Positions 57,847 to 64,000 of a stretch of DNA of 64,000 nt are shown here, piece by piece; the first letter of the stretch is position 1, and every line of letters begins with the position of its first letter. A model generated the notes under the pieces. That model was not told the DNA's origin, made no database searches, and saw only the letters and a program-made list of their open reading frames with translations. Source of the stretch: JACMLC01 sp963720235 (GTDB lineage: Bacteria > Acidobacteriota > Blastocatellia > Pyrinomonadales > Pyrinomonadaceae); assembly GCA_963720235.1 (NCBI GenBank), contig OY970389.1, positions 5,146,001 through 5,210,000 of the forward strand, written 5' to 3'. The translations under genes were made by a program, and so were the position numbers.

Positions 57847-59784
57847 TCAATGTCGCTCAATCCAACGCTCGTACCACATGCTCAAATTGAGCAAGGCCCA
57901 CAAATGAAAACTCCAATCATGCGTCCCGCGCCTGTGCTCATCCAAGAGGCGCGAGATAAACTTGTAGTCAAAAAAATCTCTTCGCCGCATAGGAGAGTTC
58001 AGCAAGTGCGAATCGAACATCTCGCCAAGTCCGTTTCTGAACCACTCGCGAATCGGCGCGCCGAAACCGCGCTTCGGGCTATAGAGCAAGTCTTTAGGAA
58101 GAATCTCTTCGAGCGCGCGTTTCAAAATATGCTTGCCGCTCGTCCCTTCGACTTTTAAAGAGCGCGGCAGGCCGAGAGCGTATTCGACCAGATGATGGTC
58201 CAGAAACGGCACGCGCGCCTCAACAGAAGTCGCCATCGTAATCTTGTCCACACGCATCAAGAGAAGCTCAGGCAGTCGCAGTTTCAATTCGAGATAAATC
58301 ATGCGCGAGAGAAAATCCGAGTCGGGCCGCTCGCGTTCGATTGTTTGCAGATAAGGCAGGACTGCTTCGAGCGAAGAACGCTCACGAAATTTTTGTCGCA
58401 TGCGCGGCGAGAGCACGCGCGGCTTGAATGTTTCGTCATAGACAACCGCGCCGCCCCAGAACATTGGCTCGTCCGCGCCGAGCCGTCGCAGCATCTCTAT
58501 CGCCGCGCGCTTCTTGCCCGTCGCTTCTAAGGCCGGACGCGCAACCGCACTCGCCGCGCGCCGCATGACATGCGGAATGCGCTCTGCATGTTGCCAGAAC
58601 TTTTCATAAAAGCGCAGGTTGCGCACGTAATAATCATAGCCGCTGAAAATCTCATCCGAGCCTTCACCGACCTGCACGACGATGGTTCCAGAATCGCGCG
58701 CCAACTTCGAGACATAATAGAGCGGCACACACACAGGGTCTGCAATCGGCTCGTCCTGATGAAACACTAGGTCTGGCAGAAACCTTTGCATCTCGTCTTC
58801 GCCGATGATGACTTCGTGATGATTCGTCTTAAAATCGCGCGCGATGCGACGGGCCGATTCAAGCTCGTTCAAATGCTCTGCGTCACGAAAGCCGACCGTA
58901 AAAGTCTGCACGGGCCGCGTCATCTGCTCTGCCATCAAAGCTACGTTGGCTGATGAATCAACGCCGCCGGAGAGAAAGACGCCGAACGGCACATCGGACA
59001 TCATGCGCTTCGTGATGGACGCGCGCAGCAGTCGCAGGATTTCGCGCCTGTGCTCTTCTTCGCTACGCGCCGCCATAGCATCACTCTCAAGCGGAGGCAG
59101 CGCGTCCCAATATTTTTTTATCTCCAACGCGCCGTCGCGCTTGAGTATCAGCATGTGACCGGCTGGAATTTTCTGGATGTCACGAAAGAGCGTGCGCGGC
59201 GCGGGCGTAGTCACAAATGAGAGATAATGATAGAGCGATTCTTCGTCTATGTCCGCAGTCACCGCCGGATGCTGCAAGATAGCTTTGATTTCAGAAGCAA
59301 AGATGAAACGCCCGTCCTGCTGGTAAAAGTAGAGCGGCTTGACGCCTATGCGGTCGCGCGCCAGCACTAGCTGCCCGCGCTTTGCATCCCACAAAGCGAT
59401 GGCATAATCGCCCTCTATCTCATTCACAAAATCGAGCCCGCGTTCTTCATACAGATGCAGTATGGTTTCAGAATCCGTCCGCGAAGCATAAACATGCCCG
59501 CGCTCTTCCAAGCCTTCGCGCAATCGCGCGTGATTGTAAATCTCGCCATTGAAGACTAGCCATACATCTTCCGTGCAGCCATGCATAGGCTGATGCCCTG
59601 CCTCTGACAAATCAATGATTGAGAGACGACGAAAGCCAAGCCCGCCGCGCCCTTCATCAAAGAGCAACTCGCCCACATCATCCGGCCCGCGATGCGGCAT
59701 CTCATCGCGCATACGCTCAATCAAAGAAAGCTCGACGCGCCCCGCGCTCGCTCCGTATTCCCAGACTCCACAGATACCACACAT
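57847..59784 (-). CDS. asnB: Asparagine synthase (glutamine-hydrolysing), AsnB type
   Basis: 645 residues. The N-terminal Ntn GATase domain starts MCGICGVWEYG with catalytic Cys2, and continues with MPHRGPDDVGELL, RLSIIDLSEAGHQPM and VFNGEIYNHARLREGL. The synthetase domain has the PP-loop FGVFLSGGVDSSANVALM and EGSDEIFSGYDYY, then DKITMATSVEARVPFLDHHLVEYALGLP. It makes asparagine from aspartate with glutamine and ATP. In glycan loci such AsnB-like enzymes often amidate uronic acids or sugars instead, which fits this context. Confidence 0.93.
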   Translation of the reverse strand: MCGICGVWEYGASAGRVELSLIERMRDEMPHRGPDDVGELLFDEGRGGLGFRRLSIIDLSEAGHQPMHGCTEDVWLVFNGEIYNHARLREGLEERGHVYASRTDSETILHLYEERGLDFVNEIEGDYAIALWDAKRGQLVLARDRIGVKPLYFYQQDGRFIFASEIKAILQHPAVTADIDEESLYHYLSFVTTPAPRTLFRDIQKIPAGHMLILKRDGALEIKKYWDALPPLESDAMAARSEEEHRREILRLLRASITKRMMSDVPFGVFLSGGVDSSANVALMAEQMTRPVQTFTVGFRDAEHLNELESARRIARDFKTNHHEVIIGEDEMQRFLPDLVFHQDEPIADPVCVPLYYVSKLARDSGTIVVQVGEGSDEIFSGYDYYVRNLRFYEKFWQHAERIPHVMRRAASAVARPALEATGKKRAAIEMLRRLGADEPMFWGGAVVYDETFKPRVLSPRMRQKFRERSSLEAVLPYLQTIERERPDSDFLSRMIYLELKLRLPELLLMRVDKITMATSVEARVPFLDHHLVEYALGLPRSLKVEGTSGKHILKRALEEILPKDLLYSPKRGFGAPIREWFRNGLGEMFDSHLLNSPMRRRDFFDYKFISRLLDEHRRGTHDWSFHLWALLNLSMWYERWIERH

Positions 59785-59826
59785 AAAGAATTTTTGATTT
59801 TAGATTTTTGATTTGCGATTGATGCT

Positions 59827-61899
59827 CTAACTTAAAATTCTTATCAGCTTCAATCGCGCGCTTTCATCTTCGCCCGCGCAGACAGGAATGAGCATCCATC
59901 TGGCAGTCAGCGGAGCATGCCCTTTAAATGTCCAGCAGGCAGAGACGGATGGCATCTTCGCGCCGTAATCGCGCGATGTCCAGCGCGGTTCAAGCTCAGG
60001 CATTGCAATGTCGTCAAGCGCGATAATGAAAAGCTGCGCGCCGCTTATCTTATCGCATGAATTGATGATTCCGTCAGCGCGTATGCTCGTCTCAAGCGAG
60101 TGCGCGAGATGAAAGCGAAAACGAAAGACATGCTCGCCTTCTCCGAGCAGCGCGTCCTCTATGAGCCAGAAACGCTTTTGTTTATCAAACTCGACCGCAC
60201 GCCGATGCTTGATTGGAGAAGAAAGCCTCGCATAGCCGTCATGCTCGGCAACAATCAAATCGCGCAACGCACTCGTCTCCCACTTCAACACGCGCGGGTG
60301 CGCTTCGTCGCCAACGACGAAAGGCAAGCTTTCGATGATTGTATTCTGTTCCGTTTCATCAACCTCTACGGTCGAGTGATAAGCGGTCGAGCGAAATAGT
60401 TGACGCTCGTGTAAATCAGTTCTGTAAACATATGTGCCGGGGTCTGTGATGAAACTCGTGCCGCAGGCTGAGACTTCGATGCTCAAAGAATCGTTGTGTC
60501 CATGCGAGCCGCGCCCGCCAACGCCGCAGCCACTCGCGTTAAAGAGCATGTACAAATCGCCTTCGCGCATGATGTATGTCCCTGCATCTGGAAAACTTTT
60601 TGAAGCTTCGCTTTCATCAGACGCAGGCAAGCTTTCATAGGCGCGCACGCCTTCCTGGCCCAGAAGCCAGAGCAGTTCTTCCGGCATAGCTTCGTGTGCG
60701 CGGAGCTTGAAGCGCGGCTCTTCAAAGATGGCCGCGCCGATGGCGAGCATGTATGCGTGATCGTCTGCGGCGCGTTTGACGATAGGCAACGCCTGTCCGC
60801 TATCAGTGTCACCGATGAGCGGCGCGCGCCCGTCGGGCCGCATGTATGCGCGCATGTATGCAACCATTTCGTAAAGCTTGCGCCAGTAATTTTCCGAAAT
60901 CTCAATCCGGTTTGCGCGGCAGAGCAGAAAGGAATAGAGAAAGAGTTCTAATACAAGTCGGTGATAGCCAGTCGAGGCCTCAAAGTCCGCGCCGTCCTCC
61001 AAGACCTGCACGCACATCTCGCGCAGCATCTCTCTCAAAGCAAACTCGCGCCACTCTCGCGCCGGCTCCAATTCCGGCAGCATGATTCCAAGCCACAGCA
61101 GGCCCGCGATGTCCGAGAGATAATGATTGCTCGTCGCGATGTAAGAGAACTCAAGATTGCGGCGTATGTGCGCGCCGTGCTGCTCAAAGATGGCGAGCAA
61201 TTCAAGCAGTCGCGCTTCAGACAGCTTTGGCGAGCGGCGAAAGAGTTGGAACGCCGCGAGCAGATTCATTGCACGCAGCGCGACCTCCATCGCGCAGGCC
61301 CAGTTTGGCCCACGCCCGACAGGATTATCTACGCGCCAGCTTTCAACTTGAATAAAAAACTCTTCCGCCAGATGCTCGTCCTGCGTGACTGTGTAAGCGC
61401 GCGCGAGTGTGATGAGATGCGCGAGGCGATTGAGTTCCCACACGACGCGCACATCAGAGCCTTCGCGCGCTAAGTTTATCTCCGCGTGATAATCCGGCAG
61501 CCATTCTTCTTCCGACAATAAATCGCAACGCCACTGCACCTCCGGGCCAAAATCTTTTTCGCCGTAACCCATCAAGGGCCAGTGATGTTTTTGTGAGATG
61601 CGCGCTGCCGTTTCAATCAACTGCGCTGTCTCGGATGGATGGAGAGATTTTTGCAAATCTGCGATGACTTCAGCCGGAGCATCGAAGCCCGGAAAAAACT
61701 TTGGGCCAGAGCGATGACGAAAATGTGCGAGTAATTCTGTGGAAGAAAGTTTGGCAAAATTTCTTTGCAGTCGCGCGGGTTGTCGGTCAAGCTCATCGAG
61801 CATTGCGCGCTCTTTTCGTTGCACGAGAGCGACGCGGCTGCGCCGCCATGCTTCGAGTGCTACGGTGCGCGCGGAAACTTCTCCGCGCAACGCGCGCAT
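59827..61899 (-). CDS. Heparinase II/III family protein
   Basis: About 690 residues from ATG 61899; the 23 codons before it are read from an inverted repeat. An (alpha/alpha)-barrel N-domain (PVGRGPNWACAMEVALRAMNLLAAFQLF, ATSNHYLSDIAGLLWLGIMLPE) is followed by YHRLVLELFLYSFLL and a beta-sandwich lyase domain from about 440 (MLFNASGCGVGGRGSHGHNDSLSIEVSACGTSFITDPGTYVY, then FRSTAYHSTVEVD). No clear signal peptide. It should cleave uronic-acid-containing glycan by beta-elimination, or act in the glycan locus in a way not yet known. Confidence 0.88.
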   Translation of the reverse strand: MRALRGEVSARTVALEAWRRSRVALVQRKERAMLDELDRQPARLQRNFAKLSSTELLAHFRHRSGPKFFPGFDAPAEVIADLQKSLHPSETAQLIETAARISQKHHWPLMGYGEKDFGPEVQWRCDLLSEEEWLPDYHAEINLAREGSDVRVVWELNRLAHLITLARAYTVTQDEHLAEEFFIQVESWRVDNPVGRGPNWACAMEVALRAMNLLAAFQLFRRSPKLSEARLLELLAIFEQHGAHIRRNLEFSYIATSNHYLSDIAGLLWLGIMLPELEPAREWREFALREMLREMCVQVLEDGADFEASTGYHRLVLELFLYSFLLCRANRIEISENYWRKLYEMVAYMRAYMRPDGRAPLIGDTDSGQALPIVKRAADDHAYMLAIGAAIFEEPRFKLRAHEAMPEELLWLLGQEGVRAYESLPASDESEASKSFPDAGTYIMREGDLYMLFNASGCGVGGRGSHGHNDSLSIEVSACGTSFITDPGTYVYRTDLHERQLFRSTAYHSTVEVDETEQNTIIESLPFVVGDEAHPRVLKWETSALRDLIVAEHDGYARLSSPIKHRRAVEFDKQKRFWLIEDALLGEGEHVFRFRFHLAHSLETSIRADGIINSCDKISGAQLFIIALDDIAMPELEPRWTSRDYGAKMPSVSACWTFKGHAPLTARWMLIPVCAGEDESARLKLIRILS

Positions 61900-61906
61900 G
61901 AGTTTA

Positions 61907-61988
61907 GGGATGAGGGCGGAAGGCGGAGGGATGAAAGAAAAGCTATTTTTCTTTACTTCATCCTTCATCCTTCCGCCTTCATCCCTTC
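61907..61988. repeat. Inverted repeat spanning two gene ends
   Basis: gggatgagggcggaaggcgg at the left pairs with cttccgccttcatccct at the right, with inner gatgaaagaaaag and tttctttacttcatc arms. It codes for the last residues of WecB (GMKAEG) and lies over the open frame upstream of the heparinase gene start. Confidence 0.8.
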
Positions 61989-63083
61989 AATCAATGCGTC
62001 GCAGATGCGCGCGGCAGTTCGTCCATCCCAGAGCGGCGGAATGCGCGGCGGGCTTTTGTCATCGCGCGGCGCGTCGAGCGAGGCGAAGGCTGCGCTTGTA
62101 ATCTTTGATGTGTCTGTGCCGACAATCTTGTTCGTGCCAAGCTCGACTGTAATCGGGCGTTCGGTGTTTTCTCTCAAGGTGAGACAGGGAATGCCGAGTG
62201 CGGTGGTCTCTTCCTGTATGCCTCCGCTGTCTGTCAGGACGAGCCGCGCGCCGCTATAGAGCCGCAGGAAATCTAAGTAGCCAAGAGGCTCTATCAGTCG
62301 CAGTCCGCGTGCGCGCTCGACTCTCTCTGCGAAACCAAATTCGCTAATGCGTGCGCGCGTGCGCGGGTGGACTGGGAAGATGATTGGAAGTTTTTGGCTA
62401 ATCTGTTCGAGCGCGTCGAGAATCCGCGCGAAGGTTTCTCGCTCGTCCACATTGGATGGACGATGAAGCGTGAGCGCGGCGTAATCCAAATCATGTATGC
62501 CAAGCTCTTCGCGCACCTTCGAGCTTTCGGCGCGCTGCAACTGTGCCAAGAGAGAATCAATCATCACATTGCCGACAAAGCGTATGCGCTCGTCTGGAAT
62601 GCCCTCGCGTCTTAAATTCTCGTCCGCATCAACGGACGGCGTGAGCAATAGGTCTGCGAGTTGGTCTGTCAGGAGGCGGTTAATCTCTTCGGGCATCGTG
62701 CGGTCGCGGCTGCGAAGTCCGGCCTCTACGTGTGCGACGCGTATGCCGAGCTTTGAGCAGACGAGCGCGCACGCGATAGTAGAGTTGACATCACCGACGA
62801 CCAGAACCCAGTCGGGCTTTTCTTCCAGCACAACAGGCTCAAACGCCTGCATCACGGCAGCCGTCTGCACAGCGTGCGAGCCGGAGCCGACGCCTAGATA
62901 GACATCCGGCTCAGGCAGGCCGAGGTCGCGGAAGAAAGCATCGGACATCTGCGCGTCGTAATGCTGCCCCGTATGCACGATGAGCGGCGCAAACTCGTGT
63001 GCGCGCCGCTTCATCTCTTCGACAATCGGCGCGACCTTCATAAAGTTTGGCCGCGCGCCGACGACGTTTATGACTTTTAGCAT
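61965..63083 (-). CDS. wecB: UDP-N-acetylglucosamine 2-epimerase (non-hydrolysing)
   Basis: 372 residues from ATG 63083. Signatures of the WecB/MnaA GT-B-like fold: VINVVGARPNFMKVAPIVEEMKR, IVHTGQHYDAQMSDAFFRDL, VVGDVNSTIACALVCSKLGIRVAHVEAGLRSRDRTMPEEINRLLTDQLADLLLTPS, TLHRPSNVDE, VHPRTRARI, LTDSGGIQEETTALGIPCLTLRENTERP. It makes UDP-ManNAc for the surface polymer. It starts 1 base after the dehydrogenase stop (TAA A ATG), so it is translationally coupled. Confidence 0.95.
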   Translation of the reverse strand: MLKVINVVGARPNFMKVAPIVEEMKRRAHEFAPLIVHTGQHYDAQMSDAFFRDLGLPEPDVYLGVGSGSHAVQTAAVMQAFEPVVLEEKPDWVLVVGDVNSTIACALVCSKLGIRVAHVEAGLRSRDRTMPEEINRLLTDQLADLLLTPSVDADENLRREGIPDERIRFVGNVMIDSLLAQLQRAESSKVREELGIHDLDYAALTLHRPSNVDERETFARILDALEQISQKLPIIFPVHPRTRARISEFGFAERVERARGLRLIEPLGYLDFLRLYSGARLVLTDSGGIQEETTALGIPCLTLRENTERPITVELGTNKIVGTDTSKITSAAFASLDAPRDDKSPPRIPPLWDGRTAARICDALIEGMKAEG

Positions 63084-63084
63084 T

Positions 63085-64000
63085 TTATAATCTGATGACT
63101 CTCGCCTTGCTCGCGCGTCTGAGTTCGCCGCCGAGTGCGTTGCGTGTGTCAACAATGAGTTGTGAAAGCTCCGTCACGCGCTTGTAATCTATCTGGCTAT
63201 GGTCTGTGACGATGATGATGCAATCCGCAGCTTTTAATTCTTCATCCGTCAACTCGACCGTCTGCAAGGCTTCGGCATGGCCCTGCCCCATCGTGTGCGC
63301 GTCGTCAAAATTTACTTCCGCGACGAACGGGTCATGATAACGCACGTCCGCGCCTTTAGCTCTCAGCAAATCAATAATCGAGAGCGCGGGGCTTTCTCTG
63401 ACATCATTGATGTCTTTCTTATAAGCTACGCCGAGCAGCAGTACGCGCGAGCCGTTAAGAGCTTTTCGCACATCATTCAATCCATCCGCGACGAGCCGCA
63501 CGACATGCTCAGGCATACGCGAATTGACTTCCTCTGCTAATCCGATGAAACGCGAATCAAAGCCATGCTGTCTGGCTTTCCATGAAAGATAATGCGGGTC
63601 GAGCGGGATGCAATGCCCGCCGATGCCGGGGCCGGGATAGAACGGCATAAAGCCGAAAGGCTTGGTGGCCGCCGCGCGAATCACTTCCCAGGTGTCTATT
63701 CCCAAAGCATAACAGAGACGCGCCATCTCGTTTGCCATGCCGATGTTGACTGCGCGAAATGTGTTTTCCAAAAGCTTCGCGGCTTCGGCCACGCGCGCGG
63801 AACTGACTGCGTGAACATCTTTGACGACCTGCGAATAGAGATGCGCGGCAACGTGAGTAGAATCTTCTGTGCAGCCGCCGACGACTTTTGGAATGTTGTG
63901 CGTCTGAAACTGCGGATTGCCGGGGTCAACTCTTTCCGGCGAGAAGGCTAGAAGGAAATCTTCATCGAGCTTTAATCCCATCTCTTCAAACATAGGGAGC
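63085..64000 (-). CDS. wecC: UDP-sugar 6-dehydrogenase, WecC type (5' end outside window)
   Basis: The frame is open to the right edge; 304 codons are visible. LAFSPERVDPGNPQFQTHNIPKVVGG, FRAVNIGMANEMARLCYALGIDTWEVIRAAATKPFGFMPFYPGPGIGGHCIPLDPHYLSWKARQHG (catalytic Cys in GGHC), LLLGVAYKKDINDVRESPALSIIDLLRAKGADVRYHDP and CIIIVTDHSQIDY. This is the nucleotide-sugar dehydrogenase central and C-terminal part; the NAD-binding N-domain is beyond the window. WecB next to it points to UDP-ManNAc oxidation to UDP-ManNAcA, though UDP-GlcNAc dehydrogenase is possible. Confidence 0.92.
   Translation of the reverse strand, partial: LPMFEEMGLKLDEDFLLAFSPERVDPGNPQFQTHNIPKVVGGCTEDSTHVAAHLYSQVVKDVHAVSSARVAEAAKLLENTFRAVNIGMANEMARLCYALGIDTWEVIRAAATKPFGFMPFYPGPGIGGHCIPLDPHYLSWKARQHGFDSRFIGLAEEVNSRMPEHVVRLVADGLNDVRKALNGSRVLLLGVAYKKDINDVRESPALSIIDLLRAKGADVRYHDPFVAEVNFDDAHTMGQGHAEALQTVELTDEELKAADCIIIVTDHSQIDYKRVTELSQLIVDTRNALGGELRRASKARVIRL

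Noticed and set aside
1..64000. tRNA, rRNA, insertion sequences or prophage genes
   Set aside because: Reading both strands I found no clover-leaf, rRNA, transposase, integrase or phage structural signature.

Overview
The window is chromosomal DNA from a moderately GC-rich, Gram-negative-type bacterium. I infer Acidobacteriota, most likely class Blastocatellia. The grounds are many secreted or lipoprotein beta-propeller and FG-GAP proteins, DUF4388, DUF5658-like and DUF6599-like proteins, a prkA-yeaH-spoVR cluster, and abundant intergenic inverted repeats built on 'cgcaaaggcgcaaag'. No marker RNA gene is present to confirm this. I saw no rRNA, tRNA, CRISPR array, transposase or prophage module.

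Layout. 1-10 kb: a secreted P-domain protein cut by the left edge, a GNAT acetyltransferase, an APH-fold kinase, and several exported proteins (PQQ-like propeller, SIMPL, VCBS/FG-GAP, PAN-domain membrane protein). 9.7-11.3 kb: palindromic repeats and an HD-GYP phosphodiesterase. 11-18.5 kb: DUF4388 protein, cytochrome P450, then a run of Trm112-like protein, GT9 glycosyltransferase, PBP4-type carboxypeptidase and a DapF homologue in which both catalytic cysteines are serine. 18.5-25.8 kb: a lipoprotein propeller, an AT-rich HEPN-like protein, an orphan DUF433 antitoxin, a GATase, a methyltransferase, a 3D-domain cell-wall protein with a structured leader, and an L-asparaginase. 26-34.8 kb: RNase HII, a class V aminotransferase, an orphan DNA methyltransferase, a candidate structured ncRNA with a perfect bidirectional terminator, membrane proteins, a degenerate REC-GGDEF-REC protein and a lytic transglycosylase. 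34.8-40.5 kb: alaS with an AT-rich mosaic centre, an AT-rich frameshifted HEPN gene, recX and truB. 40.5-47.1 kb: prkA, an alpha/beta hydrolase, yeaH, an inserted Uma2 nuclease-fold gene, and spoVR. 47-54 kb: a CarH-like B12/MerR regulator with divergent small membrane proteins, a His-rich membrane protein, pyrophosphatase, an HtrA protease and an LSDAT/SLOG protein. 54.4-64 kb: a surface-polysaccharide locus (GT39-type glycosyltransferase, flippase, AsnB, heparinase II/III, WecB, and a WecC-type dehydrogenase cut by the right edge).

Common themes are envelope and peptidoglycan work (dacB, lytic transglycosylase, 3D-domain, PGB-domain, dapF, polysaccharide genes), stress control (prkA/yeaH/spoVR, htrA), and a scatter of nuclease-fold, HEPN and SLOG genes. 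The most notable items are the Ser/Ser DapF, the unidentified ncRNA at about 29.35-29.62 kb, the frameshifted HEPN island, the leader ORF before prkA, and the repeat family that has invaded several gene ends.
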